From: Paramuribaculum sp.
GTDB taxonomy: Bacteria; Bacteroidota; Bacteroidia; Bacteroidales; Muribaculaceae
Direction: 5' to 3'
NCBI GenBank assembly: GCA_009775605.1
Contig: VSPV01000061.1
Coordinates: 1-14,660 of the forward strand
Length of the DNA stretch: 14,660 bases
Position numbers and translations under genes: made by a program. Shown here piece after piece: positions 1 to 7,205 of this stretch. The notes under the pieces were generated by a model, which searched no databases, had not been told where the DNA came from, and was given only the letters and a program-made list of their open reading frames with translations. Every line of letters begins with the position of its first letter. Within the stretch, counting starts at the first letter, position 1.

Positions 1-661
1 ATTCAAGGGTTATGGGGCGGAAAAATTCCGGACGGTGGAAATCAGGGTTTTCAGTGTCGATGGGAGCCCAGCTGAGGAAATGGGGTGCGGCGGTAAGATC
101 GGCACATTTATAGAAGTTGCCCTTCATTTCAATCGGTTTTCCTTCATATTTCAGCCCGATCAGGCTAAGGGGAATAGCCACAACAAGATTCCATGAGAAA
201 AGTCCTTCGACTTCATTGAAGGGTTTGTTTCCGCAGGAAGCGTAGCGCTCGACCGAGGAAAGCTCTTCATCGCTCAACGGAGTGCCGTTGTGGCGATCCA
301 TGCGCCGAGCGGCGTGGATGGCGCCGATGCAGTTGAATTCAAAATTGTAATACGGAAGAGTGCCTGTAGGCTCTACAAAGAATTCCACGCAAGAATCCTG
401 ATGCACCGGTCCGTTGTTCTCGGAGGTTACGGCACGGAGGTAATTGCATCTTACGAAGAAGTCGATATAAATCTTATTGCCGGAGTGGGCAATTGAATAC
501 GAGGTAAGGGGATGATAAGGAAACTGTTCTTTCCAGTTGATGCATTCCACATTGAAGCGGCAGCCGCGTTCGGCAAGAATCTGTGACATTTCTTCCAGTG
601 GAATATTGTCGAGTTCCGGGATGCAGGGAACCGAAAGCCGGTAATCTTTGTTGTCAGTCAT
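1..661 (-). CDS. CBM9-like (DOMON-type) carbohydrate-binding protein, 3' end cut by the window edge
   Basis: The frame opens at an ATG (661-659) and stays open for 220 codons to the window edge, so only the last few residues and the stop are missing. The protein starts MTDNKDYRLSVP and has no signal peptide or membrane segment. Its closing motif, SWAPIDTENPDFHRPEFF, and the HQDSCVEFFVEP segment in the middle are typical of the Bacteroidota carbohydrate-binding family 9-like proteins of about 220 residues. Members are related to xylanase CBM9 modules, but most have no proven ligand. The start lies 4 bp behind the stop of the LysE-type exporter gene, so the two are probably cotranscribed. The missing signal peptide suggests a cytoplasmic location or a sugar-derivative ligand; that is inference. 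Family assignment is fairly sure, function is not. Confidence 0.75.
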   Translation of the reverse strand, partial: MTDNKDYRLSVPCIPELDNIPLEEMSQILAERGCRFNVECINWKEQFPYHPLTSYSIAHSGNKIYIDFFVRCNYLRAVTSENNGPVHQDSCVEFFVEPTGTLPYYNFEFNCIGAIHAARRMDRHNGTPLSDEELSSVERYASCGNKPFNEVEGLFSWNLVVAIPLSLIGLKYEGKPIEMKGNFYKCADLTAAPHFLSWAPIDTENPDFHRPEFFRPITLE

Positions 662-665
662 GGTT

Positions 666-1304
666 TTATATTATTTTTTTAATTCCTGTGATTAATCCAA
701 TCAGGGCTATCAGTATAAGAAGCACGGCAATCACGCGGTTGATTATCCACATGGATCTCACGTTGATATGCTTGCGCAGTTTGTCAATTATAAAAGTAAT
801 CAGGAACCACCATCCGATAGCACCGAGAGTTATGCTGATATATCCTATTATATAATGGTAATAACGGTAGTGGGTGTCCATGAAGTTGAACCTCGCGAAA
901 AGTCCGATTATGAAAAAAAGAATCAGCGGATTGGAAAAGGTGAAGAGAAAACCGGTGGCAAAATCGCGCCAATAGGTGTTAGCAGCAACCGTGGATGGCG
1001 AGAGTGACCGGGAGGGATTGCAACGGAAAAGATAAAATCCGTAAGCTATGAGGACCCCCGAGCCGATGATCTGGAGAATATTCTGGTTAGAAGTGATGAA
1101 ATCTGTTACGAAGGAAAGCCCCAGACCGGTAAGCAGGCAGTAGATTAAATCCGACAGAGAAGCTCCCATGCCGGTAAACAGAGCAGCCATGCGTCCTTTG
1201 TTGAGCGTACGCTGAATAACAAGCATTCCGACGGGGCCCATGGGAGCCGAAACGAGAATGCCTATCAGCAGTCCGGTAAAAAGGATATAGAGCAGACTTT
1301 CCAT
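666..1304 (-). CDS. LysE/RhtB-family exporter
   Basis: This encodes a 212-residue inner-membrane protein of about six hydrophobic segments. The first segment leads into SAPMGPVGMLVIQRTLNKGR, the N-terminal signature of the LysE translocator family, followed by a Gly/Ser-rich second segment (GMGASLSDLIYCLLTGLGLS). A middle segment around FSNPLILFFIIGLF matches the family's conserved Asn-Pro helix. Characterised members export amino acids or related small molecules; the substrate here cannot be read from sequence. The frame could open at a TTG at 1313, but that codon lies inside the promoter -7 box, so I chose the ATG at 1304, which also fits the usual N-terminus. A separate promoter precedes it and the CBM9-like gene follows after 4 bp. 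The predicted transcript start is only a few bases before the ATG, so the mRNA may be leaderless. Confidence 0.85.
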   Translation of the reverse strand: MESLLYILFTGLLIGILVSAPMGPVGMLVIQRTLNKGRMAALFTGMGASLSDLIYCLLTGLGLSFVTDFITSNQNILQIIGSGVLIAYGFYLFRCNPSRSLSPSTVAANTYWRDFATGFLFTFSNPLILFFIIGLFARFNFMDTHYRYYHYIIGYISITLGAIGWWFLITFIIDKLRKHINVRSMWIINRVIAVLLILIALIGLITGIKKII

Positions 1305-1310
1305 AACATA

Positions 1311-1342
1311 CAAAAGTACAAATTGCCATAAAGAGATGCAAA
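1311..1342 (-). promoter_or_regulatory. Bacteroides-type promoter of the LysE-exporter gene
   Basis: On the minus strand, TTTG (1342-1339) is followed by a 20-bp spacer and TACTTTTG (1318-1311), matching the Bacteroidota primary sigma-factor consensus (-33 TTTG or TTG, -7 TAnnTTTG). With the box centred near -7, transcription should start around 1307, about 3 nt before the ATG at 1304. The 103-bp gap between rodA and this gene (1305-1407) holds nothing else convincing apart from a weak AT-only hairpin at 1364-1376 that might help end the rodA transcript. Confidence 0.6.
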
Positions 1343-1407
1343 TAAAAATGCAGTCTTAAAAATTGTAAACTTTACATATTTGTCTTTTATATGCAGGAAA
1401 CATGGCT

Positions 1408-2871
1408 TTATCCATAGGAGGGATGGTCGCGGCGCGCAGCGTCTATTCTCAGAAGTATAAAAAGCAGAATTGTGAAGCTCCAGAGCGATGACCCTCCATA
1501 ACTGAAGAAGGGAAGCGGTATGCCAATCACGGGACACAGTCCTATGACCATTCCGATATTAATGGCGAGATGGAAAATGAAATATGAGGCCACGCAATAG
1601 CCATAGACTCGGCCGAAAACCGATGGTTGCCGCTCGGCAATATGAATTACCCTGAGAATCAGTGCAAGAAAAAGGAGCAACACGAGGGAAGAACCTATGA
1701 ATCCCTCTTCTTCCCCGATAGTGCAGTAAATAAAGTCAGTATGTTGTTCCGGCACATATTTAAGTTTAGACTGCGTGCCGTTGAGAAATCCTTTGCCAGT
1801 GATGCCGCCCGAACCTATGGCGATTTTTGACTGGTTGACATTGTAGCCGGCACCGAGCAGGTCGTCCTCAATACCCAGTGTGACGCGGATGCGCTGCTGC
1901 TGGTGGGGCTGCAGTACCTTTGTGAAGGCAAAATTGACGAAGAAAAGAAAGACCACAGACAGCACCGCGGCTCCGATAGTGATAAGGTATTTCTTAGCCT
2001 TGGTCCTCAGTGAAAGCAATAACAGATAGACGCATCCTCCACCTATGGCGGTGAGAAGAACGGGCATTCCGGGGACTGAAATGCCGGACAACTGCAGAAT
2101 GTAAAGCAAAAGAAGAACTCCTACGTAGGCCAGAAGCAGGTTGCGGGCCTCGACTATGCGCTTGCAGTACACCGCAACCATGCTCACCATAATAAACATG
2201 ATCATGATGAGAACAAACGCCTCGCCGGCAGCCATCCCCAGAAACATGGCGGTAGTGAACTTGACAGTGACGACGAAGAAGAGCACCGCACAGAATGCCG
2301 CCAGTAGCACCAGACCGCTCATTCCTTCGCGATAGAGGACAAAGAAAAGCGAAAGATAGGCGAGGGCAGAGCCGGTTTCACGCTGCGCGAGAATCAGCGC
2401 TATAGGGAGAAGGATTATTCCTATAGCCTCCGCATAATTTTTTGCCGCAGCATTAAGCTTGAAATTATAGCTGCTGAAAAGCTTTGCAAGAGCAAGTGCT
2501 GTGGCAAATTTGCCGAATTCAGCCGGCTGAATACTCATGCTGCCGATTACGAGCCATGACCGTGAGCCCTTGATATCAGGAGCCACGAAAATAGTAACAA
2601 TAAGTATGATTACTATGAGGATGTATATCGGGACGGCGTAATTCTCATATATGCGTGCATCGAAAAGCAGCAGCATGACTGCGAGCGCGAATGCCAGTCC
2701 AATCCATCTGATCTGCTTGCCAGAAAACTCCGAGAAAGAAAGTATGGAGGCCTGGTCGAAATCGTAGCTTGCGGCGTAAATGCTGAATACACCCGCCACA
2801 ACCATTATCACATATATTATAACGGTTGGCCAGTCTAAAAACCGGAGTATGTTAGTGTTTCTTGACTCCAC
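1408..2871 (-). CDS. rodA: Rod-shape SEDS peptidoglycan glycosyltransferase RodA
   Basis: RodA polymerises lipid II into glycan strands during side-wall growth, paired with the transpeptidase PBP2 encoded just upstream. The 487-residue multi-pass membrane protein carries SEDS landmarks: GSRSW (102-106), IQPAEFGKF (114-122), the extracellular loop NQSKIAIGSGGITGKGF (346-362), then PEQHTDFIY (374-382), whose Asp379 corresponds to the catalytically essential Asp of the family, and the C-terminal GIPLPFFSYGGSS (450-462). It is longer than E. coli RodA (370 residues). The excess is largely additional hydrophobic sequence around residues 200-310, which I believe is common in Bacteroidota homologues. 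The start is a GTG (2871-2869) that overlaps the end of mrdA by 20 bp, indicating translational coupling; no ATG fits and no Shine-Dalgarno sequence is visible. It is the last gene of the elongation operon. Confidence 0.96.
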   Translation of the reverse strand: MESRNTNILRFLDWPTVIIYVIMVVAGVFSIYAASYDFDQASILSFSEFSGKQIRWIGLAFALAVMLLLFDARIYENYAVPIYILIVIILIVTIFVAPDIKGSRSWLVIGSMSIQPAEFGKFATALALAKLFSSYNFKLNAAAKNYAEAIGIILLPIALILAQRETGSALAYLSLFFVLYREGMSGLVLLAAFCAVLFFVVTVKFTTAMFLGMAAGEAFVLIMIMFIMVSMVAVYCKRIVEARNLLLAYVGVLLLLYILQLSGISVPGMPVLLTAIGGGCVYLLLLSLRTKAKKYLITIGAAVLSVVFLFFVNFAFTKVLQPHQQQRIRVTLGIEDDLLGAGYNVNQSKIAIGSGGITGKGFLNGTQSKLKYVPEQHTDFIYCTIGEEEGFIGSSLVLLLFLALILRVIHIAERQPSVFGRVYGYCVASYFIFHLAINIGMVIGLCPVIGIPLPFFSYGGSSLWSFTILLFILLRIDAARRDHPSYG

Positions 2872-4714
2872 TGTAAATTATAGTGTTTGATTCGAGCATG
2901 CGTTGCTCAAGATATTTTCTGTTCTCGGCAATTTGTCCGGTGAGATACTTCTCCATTACAAGACTTCCGATGGGAACACCGAACGTGGCTCCGAAGCCGG
3001 CGTTCTCAACAAAAACGCAGATTGCGATTTTTGGGTCGTGGTAAGGGGCAAAGCCCATGAACACGGAGTGGTCACGTCCGTGGGGATTCTGGGCAGTACC
3101 GGTTTTGCCACACACCTCGATGTCGGGAAGATTTGCTATACGGCATGTGCCGCCGGTCACGGCCATTCGCATACCTTCGGCCACAGCCTCGAAATGAACC
3201 CTGTCGATTGACGGATTGTGACGCTCGAGCGATTTCGCGGGAAGCACGGTATCCTGGATTTCCTTGACCACATGCGGGGTGATGTACCATCCACGGTTGG
3301 CTATTGTGGAGCAGAGATTGGCAATCTGGAGGGGAGTTGCAAGAACCTCACCCTGTCCGATGGAGACAGAAATAATAGTGTTGGCGCTCCATCGGTTCTC
3401 TCCGTAAACCTTGTCGTAGAATTTGGCGTTGGGAATGAATCCTCTGATTTCGCCCGGCACATCAAGTCCCAGTCGATAGCCGTAGCCAAGTTCAACCAGA
3501 TAATTCTTCCATACCTCAAAAGCCTTAGCCGGAGTTCCGTATTTGCTGCGCCTGTCTATCATGTTCTTGAATCCCCAGCAGAAGAAAGCGTTGCAGGAAG
3601 TCTGGAGCGCGGGTTTCAGCGGTATGGGAGAGCCGTGTGGGTGGCATCCCACTTTAAGGCGTCCGTTGATATAGCCGTGGTAGCAAGGATAGGGAGTGGA
3701 TAGATTTATTATGCCCTCCTGCAGTAGGATAAGTCCCTGCGACGGCTTGAATGTTGAGCCGGGAGGATAAGCGCCCATAATCGAACGGTCAAGGAGCGGT
3801 TTGTAGGGATCCTGGTTGAGTTTCGCGTAGTTTTCGCCGCGCTTTCTTCCCACGAGCAATGAAGGGTCGTAGGATGGAGCCGTGACCATCGCAAGAACTT
3901 CGCCTGTGGAAGGCTCGATTGCGACTATTGCGCCGATTTTGTTAACCATGAGGCTTTCGGCATATTCCTGCAACTTGATGTCGAGACTCAGTTTGAGATT
4001 GCGGCCTGAAACGGCGCGCTTGTCCATGGCGCCGTCCTCATAATGTCCCTTTATGCGTCCGCGCGCGTCGCGTATCAGTATCTCCTCGCCCTTTACGCCT
4101 CTGAGATATTCCTCGTAGCTTTTTTCTACACCAAGGTCACCTGTATAGTCTCCGCGCTTATAATACGGGTCACGCTGGATATCGGCATTAGAAACTTCCC
4201 TTATATTGCCGAGGACATTGGCGGCCACCGGACGCTGATATTCGCGAAGTATGCGTTTCTGGATATAGAAACCCGGGAAACGATACATTTTTTCCTGCAA
4301 TCTGCCATAGTCCTCGGAGTTGAGGTGTGTCATGAAGGTCTGAGGCGAATATGATGAATAGCCCGGATTGAGATGCTTGTCGCGCACATCGCGCATTCGT
4401 TTGTCGAACTGTTCGCGGGAGAGTCCTATGGTCTCACAGAAATCGATGGTGTCGAAATCATGTATTTCCCGCGGAATCATCATTATGTCATAAGCCGGCT
4501 GATTGTACACGACAACCTCGCCGTTGCGGTCGTAGATAATGCCTCGCGAAGGATAAATGGCTTTGCGCAGAAACGCGTTAGAGTCGGCGTAATCCTTGTA
4601 TTTGTCGTCGGCTACCTGCAGGCTGAACAGCCTGACAAGATAAATGACGGCAATGATTATTATAAAGCCGCCAATCACATATTTGCGTTTTTCAAGATTA
4701 TAGTCTTTTCTCAC
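2852..4714 (-). CDS. mrdA: Penicillin-binding protein 2, elongation-specific transpeptidase
   Basis: This class B PBP crosslinks side-wall peptidoglycan with RodA. From the GTG start at 4714 it has 620 residues: a short cytoplasmic tail (MRKDYNLEKRKY), one membrane anchor (about 13-33), a pedestal region with the conserved YPSRGIIYDRNGEVV segment, and the transpeptidase domain. The active site shows STFK (320-323, nucleophile Ser320), SCN (373-375) and KTGTA (537-541). The frame also opens at a TTG at 4738, but the GTG gives the N-terminus usual for Bacteroidota MrdA and a shorter overlap (17 bp) with mreD. Between STFK and SCN lie PCYHGY and VGCHPHG, a Cys/His-rich stretch that could bind a metal (inference). 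The 3' end overlaps rodA by 20 bp. Confidence 0.96.
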   Translation of the reverse strand: MRKDYNLEKRKYVIGGFIIIIAVIYLVRLFSLQVADDKYKDYADSNAFLRKAIYPSRGIIYDRNGEVVVYNQPAYDIMMIPREIHDFDTIDFCETIGLSREQFDKRMRDVRDKHLNPGYSSYSPQTFMTHLNSEDYGRLQEKMYRFPGFYIQKRILREYQRPVAANVLGNIREVSNADIQRDPYYKRGDYTGDLGVEKSYEEYLRGVKGEEILIRDARGRIKGHYEDGAMDKRAVSGRNLKLSLDIKLQEYAESLMVNKIGAIVAIEPSTGEVLAMVTAPSYDPSLLVGRKRGENYAKLNQDPYKPLLDRSIMGAYPPGSTFKPSQGLILLQEGIINLSTPYPCYHGYINGRLKVGCHPHGSPIPLKPALQTSCNAFFCWGFKNMIDRRSKYGTPAKAFEVWKNYLVELGYGYRLGLDVPGEIRGFIPNAKFYDKVYGENRWSANTIISVSIGQGEVLATPLQIANLCSTIANRGWYITPHVVKEIQDTVLPAKSLERHNPSIDRVHFEAVAEGMRMAVTGGTCRIANLPDIEVCGKTGTAQNPHGRDHSVFMGFAPYHDPKIAICVFVENAGFGATFGVPIGSLVMEKYLTGQIAENRKYLEQRMLESNTIIYSGVKKH

Positions 4715-5219
4715 GTCGGGAAATTGTAAGGCTGTCAATTCCGATCAGAAGCACAGATGTGAGCAACGCGCTCGTTACAATACGGAGGGCTGTCTGAAGC
4801 GGATTGAGGAATGTGAAGGCTTCAATTGTGAAAATAAAGGTGCAGTAAATCAGCGACATAGTCGAGGCATATTTCACATAGGTGAAGAACCCGAGTGAGG
4901 CGCTGCCCGGACAGGGATTGGTTATTTCCTCATCACGCATCACGTAGAGTCTGAGAACGGGTCGCCTGAGAGCCATGAAAAGGGTGCAGGAGAGCGCGTT
5001 CATGCCGGGCGTGTCGGAAAAGATGTCAATGACCAGGCCGATAATAAACGCTATTGTAAAACACCACTCCCTGGAGAGAGTCACTGGCAGACGCAGAAGA
5101 ACAAATATGAAAACGAACGGCACTGCAACTCCAAAAAGGCAGATATGATTGAACACAAGTACCTGTGCGAGTACAAGTACCAGTGTATAAATCAACAATT
5201 CTATAGAAATCCTTGCCAT
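4698..5219 (-). CDS. mreD: Rod shape-determining membrane protein MreD
   Basis: This 173-residue protein has about five hydrophobic segments and ends in a basic cytoplasmic tail (TISRREKRL). MreD works with MreC in the inner membrane to link MreB filaments to the RodA-PBP2 synthase. Sequence conservation in the family is low; the call rests on topology, length, the segment IGLVIDIFSDTPGMNALSC (roughly 60-78), which matches the conserved G-x-x-x-D-x-x-x-x-x-x-G-x-N-x-x pattern of MreD, and its place between mreC and mrdA. The start is an ATG at 5219, 11 bp after the mreC stop, and the 3' end overlaps the mrdA start by 17 bp. Confidence 0.93.
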   Translation of the reverse strand: MARISIELLIYTLVLVLAQVLVFNHICLFGVAVPFVFIFVLLRLPVTLSREWCFTIAFIIGLVIDIFSDTPGMNALSCTLFMALRRPVLRLYVMRDEEITNPCPGSASLGFFTYVKYASTMSLIYCTFIFTIEAFTFLNPLQTALRIVTSALLTSVLLIGIDSLTISRREKRL

Positions 5220-5230
5220 ATCCGATTGGT

Positions 5231-6076
5231 TTATTTCTGCTGAAGATCCTTTTCGGTCCGCTTAAGTTCCTCTTTCATGTTGTCTGCTATGATTCTAACC
5301 GTAGAAAGGGTCGAGAAGTCGGTAAAGAGCTTGACTCTCAGAGCGAAGAAGTTTTCGTCGTAGTCTTCAAGATTTTTCAGTACCACTCCCACCGGAACAC
5401 CTTCGGGGAAAACGGTGGAATAGCCGCTTGTCACTATCGTGTCGCCAGGATTGAACACCGCATGACGGGGTAGCTCCTCGAGAATTGCTTCATCCGGCTT
5501 CTTTCCGTCCCATACCAGTGAACCTACCTGTTCATACCCTTTAACCTTGCAGGAAATTCTCAGGTTGCTGTTAAGAAAACTGATGATTCGCGCGCTGTGG
5601 GGGCCGACAACATTCACTATCCCTACGATTCCGTTGCAGTCAACAACGCCCATTTCCGGCTTTATGCCGTCGAGTTCTCCGCGGTCTATCGTAAGGTAGT
5701 TGTCCGGGCGATTAATGCTGTTGTTTATTACGTGGGCCAGATAAAATGTATATCTTGAAAGTGAAGAATCAACCGGCTCATTGATGGCAAATTCCATATC
5801 GGAATAGTGCCTGAGTCTGTTCTTGAGGCTCAGAACTTCAAGCTCAAGCATGGCATTGCGCCTGTTCAGGTCCTCATTGATTTCCCTGAGTTTGAAATAG
5901 GAGGTTACGCCATTGGCTGTCTCGTAGAGAGAAGAGCTTACCGCATTTGCCGAGGTGAGCCACACGGAATGCTGATAGGGATTATTCCTGAACAGCAAAG
6001 CGAGACTTGCGACTATGTAAATCACAAGCAATATCCAGGGGCGTGCCTTTACAAGAAAATAAATCAGACTCTGCAT
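5231..6076 (-). CDS. mreC: Rod shape-determining protein MreC
   Basis: MreC is a bitopic inner-membrane protein whose periplasmic part activates PBP2/RodA and scaffolds the elongasome. The 281-residue product has one N-terminal membrane anchor (about 14-29), the segment NNPYQHSVWLTSANAVSSS (31-49) typical of Bacteroidota MreC, a coiled-coil stretch around 62-95 (REINEDLNRRNAMLELEVLSLKN region, heptad-like leucines), and then the beta-rich C-terminal domain with the conserved DGIKPEMGVVDCNGIVG and PGDTIVTSGYSTVFPEGVP motifs. The start is an ATG at 6076. It is preceded by an unusually wide (84-bp) gap after mreB that contains a long hairpin, so its expression may be set apart from mreB. Confidence 0.96.
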   Translation of the reverse strand: MQSLIYFLVKARPWILLVIYIVASLALLFRNNPYQHSVWLTSANAVSSSLYETANGVTSYFKLREINEDLNRRNAMLELEVLSLKNRLRHYSDMEFAINEPVDSSLSRYTFYLAHVINNSINRPDNYLTIDRGELDGIKPEMGVVDCNGIVGIVNVVGPHSARIISFLNSNLRISCKVKGYEQVGSLVWDGKKPDEAILEELPRHAVFNPGDTIVTSGYSTVFPEGVPVGVVLKNLEDYDENFFALRVKLFTDFSTLSTVRIIADNMKEELKRTEKDLQQK

Positions 6077-6108
6077 CGTGCGACTCTATGAGATATCAAA
6101 TCCACAGA

Positions 6109-6143
6109 AAGTCAGGACACGGTCATGAGCCGTTTCCTGACTT
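6109..6143 (-). other. Long hairpin in the mreB-mreC spacer
   Basis: An inverted repeat forms a 14-bp stem with one C/T mismatch and a 7-nt loop: arms 6109-6122 (plus strand aagtcaggacacgg) and 6130-6143. It lies in the only sizeable gap of the mre cluster. In the transcribed (minus) direction it is followed by TCTGTGG rather than a U-run, so it is not a classical intrinsic terminator. A partial attenuator, an mRNA-processing site or a structure protecting the upstream mreB message would all fit; the role is inferred. Confidence 0.55.
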
Positions 6144-6160
6144 CCGGGGATTATGTTCTT

Positions 6161-7180
6161 TCAACGGATGAGGAAGGGGAATTTGTCAATGTTTTTAAGG
6201 GCGACTCCTGTGCCTTTGGCCACTGCGAGGAGGGGATCTTCGGCCACATGGAATTTAATGCCTATTTTATCGGTGAGACGTTTGTCAAGACCCAGTAGAA
6301 GGGCGCCACCGCCGGCCAGATAAATACCGTTTCTCACTATATCGGCGTAAAGTTCTGGAGGAGTCTGTTCAAGCGCTCCAAGCACCGCGGCCTCTATCTT
6401 GGAGATGGATTTTTCTATGCAATGGCTTATTTCCTGATAGGATACAGGAACTTCCATTGGAAGGGCGGTCATCACGTTGGGGCCGTGTACAATGAAGTCG
6501 GCAGGCGGATTCTCCAGATCGGTCAGGGCCGAACCTACATTCATTTTGATGCACTCGGCCGTGCGCTCACCCACTCTTACGTTGTGTACGCGCCGCATGT
6601 GTTCCTGGATATCGTTGGTGAGGTCGTCGCCGGCAATCTGGATACTCTTGTTGCTCACAATGCCGCCAAGTGAAATTACGGCGATTTCAGTGGTGCCGCC
6701 GCCTATGTCCACAATCATGTTGCCTTCGGGGGCAAGAACGTCGATTCCTATGCCCAGAGCGGCAGCCATAGGCTCGTAGATCATATAGACGTCGCGGCCG
6801 CCGGCGTGCTCCGATGAGTCGCGCACGGCACGTATCTCCACTTCAGTCGAACCGCTGGGTATGCCCACCACCATGGTGAGGGAGGGGCTGAACCATTTGC
6901 TTTTGGAACTGGCTTTGCCCACGAGGCCGCGAATCATCATTTCGGCGGCATCGAAATCGGCAATCACGCCTTTACGGAGGGGACGGATGGTACGGATGTT
7001 CTCGTTTTCCTTTCCGAGCATGGGCTGTGCCTGTTTGCCCACTGCAATCGCCTTGCCTGTCCTGACATCTTTGGCCACGACAGACGGTTCGTCGATTACT
7101 ATCTTGTCGTTGTGAATGATAATGGTATTTGCTGTACCAAGATCAATGGCTATTTCTTTATTGAATGAAAATAATCCCAT
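6161..7180 (-). CDS. mreB: Actin-like cell-shape protein MreB
   Basis: MreB is a bacterial actin that polymerises with ATP under the inner membrane and orients side-wall synthesis. The 339-residue protein has all nucleotide-site motifs: phosphate-1 IDLGTANT (12-19), phosphate-2 IVDIGGGTTEIAVIS (156-170), EPMAAALG (136-143) and the adenosine motif YLAGGGALLLGLD (287-299). Length is normal for the family. The N-terminus MGLFSFNKEIAIDLG is short and amphipathic-like, as in other MreBs. The start is the ATG at 7180, 25 bp after the purH stop, suggesting cotranscription with purH. The spacer contains no Shine-Dalgarno on the coding strand; instead it reads ACCTCCTTA, resembling the 16S rRNA 3' tail. 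Confidence 0.98.
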   Translation of the reverse strand: MGLFSFNKEIAIDLGTANTIIIHNDKIVIDEPSVVAKDVRTGKAIAVGKQAQPMLGKENENIRTIRPLRKGVIADFDAAEMMIRGLVGKASSKSKWFSPSLTMVVGIPSGSTEVEIRAVRDSSEHAGGRDVYMIYEPMAAALGIGIDVLAPEGNMIVDIGGGTTEIAVISLGGIVSNKSIQIAGDDLTNDIQEHMRRVHNVRVGERTAECIKMNVGSALTDLENPPADFIVHGPNVMTALPMEVPVSYQEISHCIEKSISKIEAAVLGALEQTPPELYADIVRNGIYLAGGGALLLGLDKRLTDKIGIKFHVAEDPLLAVAKGTGVALKNIDKFPFLIR

Positions 7181-7205
7181 TTCTTTAAGGAGGTAGTATG
7201 GTTGT

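Noticed and set aside
1364..1376. Palindrome TGTAAACTTTACA with a T-run on the minus strand, as a possible rodA terminator.
   Set aside because: The stem is only about 5 bp, entirely AT-rich apart from one pair, and leaves a 3-nt loop; too weak to call.
3218..3703. A 161-codon plus-strand frame opposite mrdA.
   Set aside because: It is antisense to a clearly conserved PBP2 transpeptidase domain and its translation resembles no protein family; it is a by-product of the codon use on the real strand.
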